From Candidatus Gastranaerophilales bacterium (GTDB taxonomy: Bacteria > Cyanobacteriota > Vampirovibrionia > Gastranaerophilales > Gastranaerophilaceae): a stretch of 54,737 bases of DNA. The stretch spans positions 1 through 54,737 of the forward strand of contig CALUTL010000013.1 of NCBI GenBank assembly GCA_944323655.1, written 5' to 3'. How positions within the stretch are numbered: position 1 is the stretch's first letter; the number at the start of each line of letters is the position of its first letter. Under the pieces are notes generated by a model. The model worked only from the letters and a program-made list of their open reading frames with translations, had not been told where the DNA came from and did not search any database. Position numbers and translations under genes: made by a program. This document shows positions 43,411 through 51,924 of this stretch, piece by piece.

Positions 43411-44418
43411 CTAATATACCCCGTAAACATTCCCGCATTGAATTGCATTTTTTATATTATCCATTGTGCTTTGCAGAATATAATTTACGGTTTCTTTTGT
43501 ATTATACGCAATATGCGGGGTTATTATTACGTTTTTTTCGGATTTAAGCAGAGTTAAAAACTTATTTTCTTCCCTGCAAATTTTGGAAGGGTTTTGAGGC
43601 ATATAACATTCAGGACTTCCGAACCTGCAAACCGTAAAATCGAGTGCCGTTCCTTTAACTTTCCCCGACTTAACCGCATTATATAACACCTCCGTGTCAA
43701 CAAGCTTGGAAGAAGATGTATTAATAAAATAAGCCCCTTCCTTCATTAAATCAAACTGAGATTTCCCGAACATTCTGAAATTATCGCCCGTGTATGGAAG
43801 ATGCAAGGTTATTATATCGGAATTTTTAAGAAAATCTTCCAACGGCAAATATTCAAGCCCGTATTTTTTAACAAGTTCCTGTTTGGGTTTTATATCATAA
43901 CCGTAAATTTTCATCCCGAAAAATTCGGCAATCTTACAAACCGCAGCACCCACAGTGCCTGTTCCGACAATACCCAGTGAAAAAGCCGAAAGATCCCTCC
44001 CCATAAGTTCTGTTTTATCAGAAAAATTTCCGTCTAAAGCTAAAATTAAGTTCCTCACCAAACCAAGCATAAGCCCAAATGTAAATTGTGCAACTGATTT
44101 TTCGCCGTAGTTTGGAACATTTAAAACCGCAATATTCCTGTCAATTGCTGCCTTTTTACTAATATGGTCATAAGAGGTCGAACGTGTCGTTATAATCCTT
44201 AAATTTTTAAATTCCTTAATTACATTTTCACAAATCACAGAATCCGTAAATACGCTAATTACCGTGGTATTGCATTTAATTTCTTCCGAAAGATTTTTAA
44301 CACTCTCCAAATTTAGACTTTCTTTATAAAAAGTAAAATTGAAATTCGAAAAATTATTACGCTCAAAAAATTCCTTTTCTTCATCCCTAAAATCGAAAAA
44401 CACCATATCTATCGCCAT
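43411..44418 (-). CDS. D-2-hydroxyacid dehydrogenase family protein lacking the catalytic Arg
   Basis: The 335-residue protein has the fold of NAD-dependent D-2-hydroxyacid dehydrogenases (D-lactate dehydrogenase, phosphoglycerate dehydrogenase). The NAD site GIVGTGTVGAAV, the substrate-loop NVPNYGEKSVAQFTFGLMLG and the catalytic His in ITPHIAYNTKETV are clear. The usual N-x-S-R-G loop that supplies the catalytic Arg reads INTSSSKLVD, so that Arg is Ser, and the Glu motif is also altered. It may bind NAD without normal catalysis or use another substrate. An AGGAGA site precedes the ATG. Confidence 0.85.
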   Translation of the reverse strand: MAIDMVFFDFRDEEKEFFERNNFSNFNFTFYKESLNLESVKNLSEEIKCNTTVISVFTDSVICENVIKEFKNLRIITTRSTSYDHISKKAAIDRNIAVLNVPNYGEKSVAQFTFGLMLGLVRNLILALDGNFSDKTELMGRDLSAFSLGIVGTGTVGAAVCKIAEFFGMKIYGYDIKPKQELVKKYGLEYLPLEDFLKNSDIITLHLPYTGDNFRMFGKSQFDLMKEGAYFINTSSSKLVDTEVLYNAVKSGKVKGTALDFTVCRFGSPECYMPQNPSKICREENKFLTLLKSEKNVIITPHIAYNTKETVNYILQSTMDNIKNAIQCGNVYGVY

Positions 44419-44550
44419 TAGATTCTCCTTTTTTATTAATTATCAATTTTCAGGTAAAAAAAATCCATTATACAAACGGATAAATAAAAAACAAAAAATT
44501 CACTATTTTGTCTAATGAAACAAAACGGAAAAAAGTTTATCCTGATAATG
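44419..44550. other. Upstream region of the dehydrogenase gene and the RNA locus
   Basis: This AT-rich stretch of about 130 bases lies between the divergent dehydrogenase gene and the structured RNA. GATAAT at 44544-44549 is the best -10 candidate for the RNA. No good -35 is seen at the right distance. Confidence 0.35.
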
Positions 44551-44775
44551 TAAGAACCGAAAAGGTTTCGTACAAAAACCGAATCCTCCTGCGACTATGC
44601 GGGCGTGGTGCATAACTTTGCGGAATACAAAGAGAACATAACTCCAAACTTCAACGCAAATATGCTAAATCAGCGGTTTTGTACGGACGGCTGCGGGTAA
44701 GCCCCCACGAACTTGCCTTAAATTTGCAGCCGATAAAAAAGGCGTGACGGGTTATACTGTTGCGCCTTTTATTTT
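44551..44775 (+). ncRNA. Candidate free-standing structured RNA (about 215 nt)
   Basis: This non-coding stretch, richer in G and C than its flanks, can form a chain of helices. CGTACAAAAACCG (44569-44581) pairs with CGGTTTTGTACG (44674-44685) with one bulge. That helix encloses CCTGC/GCGGG (44588-44603) and GCATA/TATGC (44610-44614 with 44661-44665), and the latter encloses CTTTG/CAAAG (44616-44632). CGGCTGC/GCAGCCG (44688-44694 with 44726-44732) follows, then a terminator. GATAAT at 44544-44549 may be its -10 box. It does not match the rod of 6S RNA, nor tmRNA, RNase P or SRP motifs I know. Strand is chosen from the terminator and -10. Confidence 0.6.
44735..44775. terminator. Bidirectional terminator between the structured RNA and the OppD-type gene
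   Basis: AAAAGGCGTGAC (44737-44748) pairs with GTTGCGCCTTTT (44759-44770) in a 12-bp stem with two G-T pairs and a 10-base loop. T runs follow on both strands (TTTTATTTT on plus, TTTTTTAT on minus), so it can end both transcripts. Confidence 0.8.
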
Positions 44776-45736
44776 AGTTATTTACAGAATTTAAAAAACA
44801 CGCGCTTTGGTGATTTTCGCCGACTGCAAAATAAGATGGAATTTCATTTTTACAAGGTTCAAAACAACTTCCGCATCTTGGATGAAAACGGCAGCCTAAA
44901 ATATTTTCTCTGATATTCGGCGGCTGACCTTGAATTGTTTTAAGCTTTTCGCCGCGCCTTGAGGGAATGGAATTTAAAAGCGCTAATGAATACGGATGAT
45001 TTGTGTTTTGGAAAAACTCTCCGGCAGGCGCACTTTCAACAATACGCCCCGCATACATTACGGCAATATCATCAGCATTCTCACCCACTAACGCCAAATC
45101 GTGAGTAATTAATAAAATAGAAGTTCCGGTGTTCTTCTTAATTTCTTCCAAAAGCTTCATAATCTGCGCTTGAATTGTCACATCCAAAGCCGTCGTAGGT
45201 TCATCCGCAATAAGAACTTGAGCCTTGCAGGCAAGCGCCATTGCTATAATTGCCCTCTGCTTCATTCCGCCTGAAAATTCATGCGGATATGATTTCAGCC
45301 TTTCTTTTGCACACGGAATCTGAACCATTTCTAAAGCCTCAAGCGCTTTTTTTTCAGCCTCAGCCCCTTTTAAATTCTGATGAATTTCTATTACTTCCAA
45401 AAGCTGGTTACCTACCGTATACAAAGGATTTAAAGAGGTCATCGGATCTTGCGGAATTAATGCAATCTCTGCCCCTCTGATTTTATGCATCTCCTTTTCA
45501 CTTAATTCAAAAAGGTTTTGATTTTTATAAACAATTTCTCCGCCCGTAATTTTAGCATTTTTAGGCAAAAGCCTTAAAATACTCATTGCGCTAATCGTCT
45601 TTCCGCAGCCGCTCTCCCCCACAAGTGCTAGCATCTTACCCTCTTCAAGCGAAAAATTTACATCAAACAACGCCTGACAAAAACCGTCTTCTGTTTTAAA
45701 CCCAAGGTTTAAATTCCTAACCTCTAAAACTTTCAT
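44774..45736 (-). CDS. OppD/DppD-type peptide ABC transporter ATPase
   Basis: The 320-residue ATPase has Walker A GESGCGKT, a Q-loop region ALIPQDPMTSLNP, the signature FSGGMKQRAIIAMAL, Walker B VLIADEPTTALD and a switch His in LLITHDLALVG. The C-terminal extension with GCRFHPRC and later Cys is typical of the OppD/DppD branch (oligopeptide or nickel import). OppD-type subunits normally work with an OppF partner, two permeases and a binding protein. None is adjacent here, so the gene is isolated in this window and its substrate is unknown. Confidence 0.9.
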   Translation of the reverse strand: MKVLEVRNLNLGFKTEDGFCQALFDVNFSLEEGKMLALVGESGCGKTISAMSILRLLPKNAKITGGEIVYKNQNLFELSEKEMHKIRGAEIALIPQDPMTSLNPLYTVGNQLLEVIEIHQNLKGAEAEKKALEALEMVQIPCAKERLKSYPHEFSGGMKQRAIIAMALACKAQVLIADEPTTALDVTIQAQIMKLLEEIKKNTGTSILLITHDLALVGENADDIAVMYAGRIVESAPAGEFFQNTNHPYSLALLNSIPSRRGEKLKTIQGQPPNIRENILGCRFHPRCGSCFEPCKNEIPSYFAVGENHQSACFLNSVNN

Positions 45737-45819
45737 ACAATTGATTATACACTATAAAATAAAAAATATATAACTCTGACGGGTATTTTCTTTGATAAAT
45801 TTTATTAGCTTATCCGCAC

Positions 45820-45853
45820 AAAAAGACCGCCTAAAATTTAAGCGGTCTTTTTT
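45820..45853. terminator. Bidirectional terminator next to the poly-Asp protein gene
   Basis: AAAAAGACCGC pairs with GCGGTCTTTTT in a perfect 11-bp stem around CTAAAATTTAA. T runs on both strands allow bidirectional use. It lies 23 bases after the stop of the poly-Asp gene. Confidence 0.88.
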
Positions 45854-45875
45854 ATATAAATACAGACAGATTTTA

Positions 45876-47570
45876 TTAAGGTTTTAAAAAGATATATTTA
45901 TTCGGGTTCTCTTTTGCAATTTTTTGTGCTTCTTCTTCGGCCTTTTGCTGGCTTGGAAGGTTATCTATAAGTACATTGTTTGAACAATCTTGAACATTAT
46001 AGCTGTCACCTTGATATTTTATAGGTTTAAAGTAGTTAAGTTTAACTTTTGCAACTGTACCAAGGATTACATTGCCATCATTGTAAACATAATCAACACC
46101 ATTTACTGTTTTTGTATCCGGAAGCTGTATGTTACCTTGTTTCAAACCTTTGTTCTTGCCGAAAAGTTCATTTCTTAAGGCCATAATATCAGCATGTGAC
46201 ATTGCTTTACCGTCAGCACGTTTATATTTGCCCATTACAATATTATACGGGTTGTCACCTTTTATAATATCGTTTCCTTGTTTATCTTTGCCTTTAACTC
46301 CGGCTCTGACGTAGTAATCGTGAACTTTTACTCCGTTATTTTTACCGATACTAAGCTGGCATAATGGAGGTGTAACAGTAGTATTATTACCGTCATCATC
46401 ATCGTCATCATCGTCGCCGGGAATCGGAACCGGTGTTACAACTACTGTATCATCGTCATCATCATCGTCGTCGTCATCACCCGGTTTTGGTACAGGTAAA
46501 TTATCATAATCTTTTGGATTTATTTCAGGATGTTCATCACAATATTTTGCAATTTCATACGCTGCCATAAGTTCTCGGTCATTAACTTTCTTTCCTGTTA
46601 ATTCACCGTAGGCAAGCTGTAAAATAAATGCTTTATCTTCATCCGAAATATTCTTCATCTTAAGAATACTTTTCATTATTTTTTGGTTCTTTTCGCCGCT
46701 GATTCTTGTTTCAATATTCTTTTCGCCTTTAGCAACAATTTCTTCTGCGGTATTTCCGTTAAAGATATCCTTGCCGCCGTTATCTTTGACCACTGCTGCA
46801 AGTGCTATTGCCGGAATTACACTTGCGAGAAGTCCTCTCAATGCGCCGACTCCAACTGCGTTTGATGTATGAATTGTATCCAAAAGTTCATTTGAACCGT
46901 TATTGTGAATACCATATACATTACTTGTAAAGTCGGCACCTACAACAGCTCCAACACCTGCGCCTGCACCTAGTACTCCTAATGCTGCAAGTGATTTATA
47001 CAACCAGGTTAAGTCTTTTTCTCTTTCATAACCTGCGCGCTTCATTGCACGTCTGATTGTTCTGTTACCAACACCATAATCTGATGCTGCCGTTTTAATT
47101 TCATCAAGGTTCGCTTTGTTATCATAACCTGTATATTTACCTAGTCTTCTTTTGTATTGATCGCTTGAAAATTTACCGTTTACATAAAAATCTTCAGGAT
47201 TATCCGCAATTATTCTACAAACTTTTGCATCAAACTTTTTGTCCGGATTAAGATATACGTGTTCTCTGTCCGGCATAGCTTTTTCTGCGGCTTCCATCTC
47301 TGCCTTGTCAATGTAAACCATTCTGTCATCTACTACTGCTGCAGCCTTTTCATTTTTCATCGTGTTTTTAGCACAAGCATCTGCCTGTTTGTCAGTAAGT
47401 TCGGGAATATTTGCTTTGTATTCCTTTGCCTTTTCTTCCTGAAAAACATTCCTTGCTTCTTTACTTTCCTTCAATGCACGTGCTTTTAGTCTGTCCAGTC
47501 TTGAACGTCTGTACTGGCCGTCCTCGTACTTAACAGGCTGCGCAGCTACTCCTTTTACTGCATCTGTCAT
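45876..47570 (-). CDS. Unknown membrane protein with two poly-Asp tracts
   Basis: The 564-residue protein has a charged N-terminal half (about 1-190, rich in Lys, Glu and Ala) and one or two hydrophobic Gly/Ala-rich segments around residues 190-265 (LGVLGAGAGVGAVVGADF and LLASVIPAIALAAVV). A helical region follows, then two Pro/Thr-flanked acidic tracts of 10 and 8 consecutive Asp (PKPGD10 and PIPGD8). A C-terminal domain of about 170 residues ends the protein. The acidic tracts could bind divalent cations or act as spacers. I recognise no family. The long Asp runs are coded by mixed GAT/GAC codons, so they are unlikely to be recent slippage alone. Confidence 0.75.
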   Translation of the reverse strand: MTDAVKGVAAQPVKYEDGQYRRSRLDRLKARALKESKEARNVFQEEKAKEYKANIPELTDKQADACAKNTMKNEKAAAVVDDRMVYIDKAEMEAAEKAMPDREHVYLNPDKKFDAKVCRIIADNPEDFYVNGKFSSDQYKRRLGKYTGYDNKANLDEIKTAASDYGVGNRTIRRAMKRAGYEREKDLTWLYKSLAALGVLGAGAGVGAVVGADFTSNVYGIHNNGSNELLDTIHTSNAVGVGALRGLLASVIPAIALAAVVKDNGGKDIFNGNTAEEIVAKGEKNIETRISGEKNQKIMKSILKMKNISDEDKAFILQLAYGELTGKKVNDRELMAAYEIAKYCDEHPEINPKDYDNLPVPKPGDDDDDDDDDDTVVVTPVPIPGDDDDDDDDGNNTTVTPPLCQLSIGKNNGVKVHDYYVRAGVKGKDKQGNDIIKGDNPYNIVMGKYKRADGKAMSHADIMALRNELFGKNKGLKQGNIQLPDTKTVNGVDYVYNDGNVILGTVAKVKLNYFKPIKYQGDSYNVQDCSNNVLIDNLPSQQKAEEEAQKIAKENPNKYIFLKP

Positions 47571-47787
47571 GTTTTTCCCCTTTCCAATTTGACCTTTTCT
47601 TTTTCATAAAATAGTGTGTGCTATTTTACCCCTATGCCTTTATAAACAATTTTGTTTCTTCAAAATTGCATGAAAACATGCTTCTTTACAGCATTTAAAA
47701 GGCCAAAACCCTTGCAGTATAACGTAAATTTCTTATTTTAATTGTTCTTAACAATTCGTAATATTTGTTTTATATTGCTTTTATTTA
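47571..47787. other. Intergenic region upstream of the poly-Asp protein gene
   Basis: This AT-rich stretch of about 217 bases should hold the minus-strand promoter of the poly-Asp gene. A weak AATTGTT/AACAATT hairpin near 47745 may end the cation-efflux transcript. I see no ORF with a ribosome binding site. Confidence 0.35.
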
Positions 47788-48681
47788 TTATTTCTTTTCC
47801 GAACATTTGGGGCATTCCGGCTCTGCATGTATTGAGATATTACAAGAACCCAATGCTTGTTTTATATTATCTTCAATCTTGTCACAAATATCGTGGCATT
47901 GTTTTATTGTCATATCTTCCGGAAATATTAACGTCATCTCTAGCAGCTTCTCAGGCCCTGAACAGCGAGATTTCATATCCTTATAACTAATTACACCCTC
48001 CGCTTTCATCGCTTTTATAACCATCTCTATCTTCTGCAAATCTTCTTCCGGCAACGCAACATCGAGAAGGTTATTTAAAGTAGTTTTGGAAATCGAAAAT
48101 CCTGCTTTTAATATAAACAAAGCCACCAAAATCGCTATTAAAGGATCAAGTATCTCTAAACCGGTAAGTTTTATCAAAACTAATCCGACCAAAACACCCA
48201 AAGATGACCAAATATCTGTTCTTAAATGCTCTCCGTCAGCCATTAACGATATTGAATTTGTTTTCTTGCCGACATAAAAAAGATACGAACTTACCAAAAA
48301 ATTAGCAACTACTGCAATTCCCATTACAATTATGCCAAGTGTCGTTTCTGTTTCCATAGGAGTTGAGCAAAAAATCTTCTTTGACGCTTCATAAACAATA
48401 TAAAATGCCGCAAAAATTATAAGTCCGCCCTCTATAAACCCCGACATATCCTCATACCGGCCGTGCCCAAAAGGATGTTCTCTATCAGCAGGCTCTGATG
48501 ACTTCATTACGGCAAAAAATGTCAAAACCGATGCCAAAAAGTCACTTAATGAATGTATGGCTTCTGAAATTATACTGATGCTTCCCGACATAATACCAGC
48601 TACCAGTTTTAAAATTATAATAACGGCATTCGATATTATCGAAAGTCCCGCTGCTAATTTTTTCTCAATCACATTTTGCAT
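47788..48681 (-). CDS. Cation diffusion facilitator family transporter
   Basis: This proton-coupled exporter of divalent metals (Zn, Fe, Mn or Co) has about six helices and a C-terminal cytoplasmic domain. Metal-site residues are in ISEAIHSLSDFLAS (HxxxD in TM2) and LMADGEHLRTDIWSS (HxxxD in TM5). HPFGHGRYED is a family hallmark. The tail ends with HAEPECPKCSEKK, whose CxxC may bind metal. Start at 48681 (297 residues) or at the ATG at 48690 is not decided, and neither has a clear ribosome binding site. The metal cannot be assigned from sequence. Confidence 0.9.
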   Translation of the reverse strand: MQNVIEKKLAAGLSIISNAVIIILKLVAGIMSGSISIISEAIHSLSDFLASVLTFFAVMKSSEPADREHPFGHGRYEDMSGFIEGGLIIFAAFYIVYEASKKIFCSTPMETETTLGIIVMGIAVVANFLVSSYLFYVGKKTNSISLMADGEHLRTDIWSSLGVLVGLVLIKLTGLEILDPLIAILVALFILKAGFSISKTTLNNLLDVALPEEDLQKIEMVIKAMKAEGVISYKDMKSRCSGPEKLLEMTLIFPEDMTIKQCHDICDKIEDNIKQALGSCNISIHAEPECPKCSEKK

Positions 48682-48790
48682 AAAAAACATTATGGCACTT
48701 TTAAAATTAAATGTAAAGGGTGATTTTAAACTTTACAGCTGACTTTATTTTAATTATAATCATCTTAACTTTATTATTAAGGAGTAAGAT

Positions 48791-50104
48791 ATGCAGGAAA
48801 TTAAATGCCCCAAATGCGGCGAAGTCTTTCAGGTAGATGAATCAGGTTATGCAGCTATTGTTAAACAGGTTAGAGATAAAGAATTTTTAAAAGAAATTGA
48901 ATCAAGAGAATCTCAATTCCTGACAGAAAAAGAAAGTGCCGTTCAGCTTGCAAAACTCGAATTGGAAAGAGAATTCAGCGAAAAACTTAACAATAAAGAA
49001 TCCGAAATTGCCCAATTAAAGTTAGAAATTCAAACCGAACAGATTACCAAAAAATCCGCCGTCAACCAAACCGCTGCCGAAAAAGATAAAGAAATTACAG
49101 AACTTAAAAACAAACTTGACTCTTTTAATAAAGATAAAGAGCTTGAAATTACAAAACTCGTCACAAAGATGAATTCCGAACTCTCGGAAAAAGATAATCT
49201 TATTACCAAACTCAACGGAGAAAAAGATTTAACCGAAAAAGAATTCCAGCTTAAAGAACAGTCAATTAAGGAAAAATATGAAACTGAAATAAGATTTAAA
49301 GATGACGAAATTTCACGTCTAAAGGATTACAAGCTGAAGCTTTCGACAAAAATGGTCGGCGAAAGTCTTGAACAGCACTGCGAAACAGAGTTTAACCGTC
49401 TTAGAGCCACAGGTTTTCAAAAAGCTTACTTTGAAAAAGACAACGATGCCAAAAGCGGAAGCAAAGGTGATTTTATTTACCGTGATTATGACACCAACGG
49501 CGGGGAATTCATATCAATAATGTTTGAAATGAAAAACGAAACCGATACAACTTCTTCAAAGAAAAAAAATACCGATTTTCTAAAAGAGCTTGACAAAGAC
49601 CGCAGAGAAAAAGCTTGTGAATACGCTGTACTTGTTTCTTTGCTTGAGCCGGAAAACGAGCTTTACAACACAGGAATAGTTGATATGTCGCATCATTTTG
49701 AGAAAATGTATGTCATAAGACCGCAGTTTTTCATCCCGATTATAACCCTTTTGAGAAACGCAGCACTTAATTCGCTTGAATATAGAAACGAGCTTGCCAT
49801 GATTAAAGCCCAAAACATAGATATCTCAAATTTTGAAGCGGAAATGAACGATTTTAAAGATAAATTTTCCAAAAACTTCCGCCTTGCAAGCGAAAAATTC
49901 CACAAAGCTATTGAGGAAATCGACAAAACCATAGACCATCTTCAAAAAACAAAAGAAGCCTTGCTTTCATCAGAAAATAATCTAAGGCTTGCAAACAATA
50001 AGGCAGAAGATTTGAGCATAAAACGCTTAACAAAAAATAACCCCACGATGCAGGCAAAATTTGATGCACTAAAACTTACAACTACAAAAAATAAAAAATC
50101 ATAA
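48791..50104 (+). CDS. DUF2130 family protein (nuclease-fold, coiled coil)
   Basis: The 437-residue protein begins with a zinc-ribbon-like CPKCGEVF. A long Lys/Glu coiled coil follows (about 25-185), then a conserved domain at about 190-350 with [25 protein letters not shown] and [12 protein letters not shown]. The D-x(n)-E-x-K arrangement fits a PD-(D/E)XK nuclease-like core. DUF2130 proteins are widespread and their role is not established; links to phage or DNA processing have been suggested. GGAG precedes the ATG. It is the last clearly conserved gene before the AT-rich accessory region. Confidence 0.88.
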   Translation: MQEIKCPKCGEVFQVDESGYAAIVKQVRDKEFLKEIESRESQFLTEKESAVQLAKLELEREFSEKLNNKESEIAQLKLEIQTEQITKKSAVNQTAAEKDKEITELKNKLDSFNKDKELEITKLVTKMNSELSEKDNLITKLNGEKDLTEKEFQLKEQSIKEKYETEIRFKDDEISRLKDYKLKLSTKMVGESLEQHCETEFNRLRATGFQKAYFEKDNDAKSGSKGDFIYRDYDTNGGEFISIMFEMKNETDTTSSKKKNTDFLKELDKDRREKACEYAVLVSLLEPENELYNTGIVDMSHHFEKMYVIRPQFFIPIITLLRNAALNSLEYRNELAMIKAQNIDISNFEAEMNDFKDKFSKNFRLASEKFHKAIEEIDKTIDHLQKTKEALLSSENNLRLANNKAEDLSIKRLTKNNPTMQAKFDALKLTTTKNKKS

Positions 50105-50113
50105 AAACTTTTT

Positions 50114-50147
50114 TTCTAAAATCCAGTTTAAATTTTTTAGAATTTTG
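50114..50147 (+). terminator. Probable weak terminator of the DUF2130 gene
   Basis: TTCTAAAA (50114-50121) pairs with TTTTAGAA (50135-50142), followed by TTTTG and further T-rich sequence. All stem pairs but two are A-T, so strength is uncertain. Confidence 0.4.
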
Positions 50148-50272
50148 AAATTATTTTATTTTATCGTCAAAATTTGTCGTTTAACTTTGGCATGTTTGTT
50201 TTTTGGGGAATTTTTATACGTGAAAATGGGAATTTAATCGATAATATTATGCAATATTTTTAAAAAGCTTTG

Positions 50273-50318
50273 TCCGTAAAAATACGGACTAGCGGGTTAA
50301 TTAAATCATTGTTATAAT
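50273..50318 (+). promoter_or_regulatory. Repeated operator/promoter element, copy A
   Basis: A perfect palindrome GTCCGTA-AAAA-TACGGAC (50273-50290) is followed by a/g-GCGGGT and, 22 bases after the palindrome, TATAAT (50313-50318). Copy B at 54182-54225 shares 16 identical bases plus GCGGGT and the same 22-base distance to its -10 box. The palindrome lies over the expected -35 region, so it fits a regulator-binding site or a non-standard -35. It precedes the 50383 gene. Confidence 0.75.
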
Positions 50319-50382
50319 ATAAATGTTTATAAATTTTAAGATTTACACAAATATTTTTTAACAATTATACGGGAGGAATTAA

Positions 50383-51348
50383 ATGGCGAATTTGAGAAAT
50401 TTTATTAATGCAATTACAAATGACAACAGACTTTACACAGCAGAAGACATAGGTAATATGTCAGCAGATGAATTTAGGGCAAATGAAAAAGCTATAGATT
50501 ATCAACTTAACAATATTGGTATTTCAAGAGAAAGTGAGCTTATCGGCAATCCAGATGTTATTTATGTTCGCGCATATACAAGAGAAGACGGAACAAAAGT
50601 TAAGGCACATTATCGTTCCAAACCTGATGGAATTGAAAGCGATAATTATCAAAATAATGGTTTAGTAACTGAAAGTGCCTCAAATGTTAATAATCTTAAT
50701 ATAGGAAATTCTGGAATAAAAAATATTAATACTAAAAACATGAAACCTGCAGATTTTTCATATTTAGAAAATACAAATCTTTTTGCAAAAATCAATGCTG
50801 AAAAAAATGCAAACAGACCGGATGCGAGAGAACTGATGAATATTGCATTATCCGGATTTGAAAATTTACCGGAACATCCTGAATTTAATGTTTTTCAGCC
50901 GGAAGCTGTTGATTATGTTAATAACCAATTAGATATAAAAGATTCAAAAGGCTTGTCAATACCCAAAGGGTGGCATGGTGTGATATATGATAAAAATAGC
51001 GGTTTTGCAAAACGATTATCTAATTCACCAGAATTACGAACTCAAATAATATCAAAATATGACCAAAAATCAAAAAAGTTCACAACAGACCAGATAGGTA
51101 TAGGATTTAGTGAAGATAAAAACTTGAATTACTCAATAGGACACGGAACAATTCTTAGTCCCCAAATAGACAACGGTGAATTTAAAGGAATTTTATTTGA
51201 CAAATATGATTATAAATGGCTAAGTAAAGAAGAACTCCCTAACTTAGAAACCCGAAAACTTAACAATAGTGCTTATACCATTCAAACTTTTAAAAAACTT
51301 ACAAATTATTATGTTATAATACCAATAAGTTTTAAAATCCGGAAATAA
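50383..51348 (+). CDS. Candidate effector/polymorphic-toxin-like protein
   Basis: The 321-residue protein has no signal peptide. Residues 19-46 (YTAEDIGNMSADEF onward) form a helical unit, and residues 60-79 contain VRAYTREDGTKVKAHYRSK. Such DGTxVxxHYRSK segments occur in phage-head-linked and secreted toxin-type proteins. After an Asn-rich linker (about 88-115) a C-terminal domain contains GWHGVIYDKNSGF, IGIGFSEDKN and SIGHGTIL. I cannot assign a toxin class. GGGAGGAA precedes the ATG. It is followed after 2 bases by a small membrane protein, the usual place of an immunity gene. The functional call is inference. Confidence 0.6.
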   Translation: MANLRNFINAITNDNRLYTAEDIGNMSADEFRANEKAIDYQLNNIGISRESELIGNPDVIYVRAYTREDGTKVKAHYRSKPDGIESDNYQNNGLVTESASNVNNLNIGNSGIKNINTKNMKPADFSYLENTNLFAKINAEKNANRPDARELMNIALSGFENLPEHPEFNVFQPEAVDYVNNQLDIKDSKGLSIPKGWHGVIYDKNSGFAKRLSNSPELRTQIISKYDQKSKKFTTDQIGIGFSEDKNLNYSIGHGTILSPQIDNGEFKGILFDKYDYKWLSKEELPNLETRKLNNSAYTIQTFKKLTNYYVIIPISFKIRK

Positions 51349-51350
51349 TT

Positions 51351-51806
51351 ATGCGAGAAATATTTAAAAATATTGTATGTTTACTAATGATAAATATGAT
51401 TGCAGGAATAGGTTCTTTTACCCTAATCTTGTTAGGGATTGCAATGTTTGAACCTTCAGATAATATATTTGCTAAAATATTTTATGACTTCTCTTTTCAG
51501 ATAATATTATTAATAGTAATAGGACGATTATTCGTCTTGCCTTTTGCTTATAAAAAATTAGAGAATTCTGAGAATTTTTATTTGGTATCTAAATTTATTC
51601 AAAAACTTAAACAATCTAATTATTTAAAATTAACAGTACTTGTAATTTCATATTTTATCTTTTGGCCATTCGGATTTCCTTGGTTTGATAGTGGTTTTTA
51701 CGGACAATTGATTCAAAGTATATTTTTAGGTCTAGTCGGAAACTATATTGTATTATATATTTGGTGGTATATAGAAGATAAGATTAAAAACAGGATTAAA
51801 ATTTGA
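51351..51806 (+). CDS. Small four-helix membrane protein, candidate immunity protein
   Basis: The 151-residue protein has about four hydrophobic helices (residues about 10-32, 42-64, 92-110 and 120-142) and short charged loops. It starts 2 bases after the stop of the 50383 gene, so the two are surely co-transcribed. Multi-helix membrane proteins of this size directly after an effector are often immunity proteins or partners. No motif supports a specific function. Base composition is strongly AT-rich, unlike the housekeeping genes. Confidence 0.6.
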   Translation: MREIFKNIVCLLMINMIAGIGSFTLILLGIAMFEPSDNIFAKIFYDFSFQIILLIVIGRLFVLPFAYKKLENSENFYLVSKFIQKLKQSNYLKLTVLVISYFIFWPFGFPWFDSGFYGQLIQSIFLGLVGNYIVLYIWWYIEDKIKNRIKI

Positions 51807-51922
51807 AATATGATTTTAATCCAAATGAAAGAAACTGGAAAGTACAAATGGGATATTCAGCACAAAAAGCAGGTTTATTAAAACCATATTATACGATAGT
51901 AAAATGCAGGTATAAAAGATAA
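51803..51922 (+). pseudogene. Remnant ORF (39 codons) between membrane protein genes
   Basis: A frame from TTG at 51803 to TAA at 51922 gives a Lys/Tyr-rich peptide (KYDFNPNERNWKVQ...KCRYKR). Stops lie just upstream in the same frame, there is no ribosome binding site, and the composition looks protein-like rather than random. I read it as the tail of a lost gene, next to the point where the downstream duplication begins. Confidence 0.4.
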
Positions 51923-51924
51923 AA

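Noticed and set aside
44551-44775. 6S RNA, tmRNA, RNase P RNA or SRP RNA at the structured locus
   Set aside because: The helices form several branches rather than the single rod with central bubble of 6S RNA. I see no tag-peptide frame and none of the conserved RNase P or SRP motifs.
47742-47990. Plus-strand frames at the end of the cation efflux gene
   Set aside because: They are antisense to the conserved C-terminal domain of the CDF protein.
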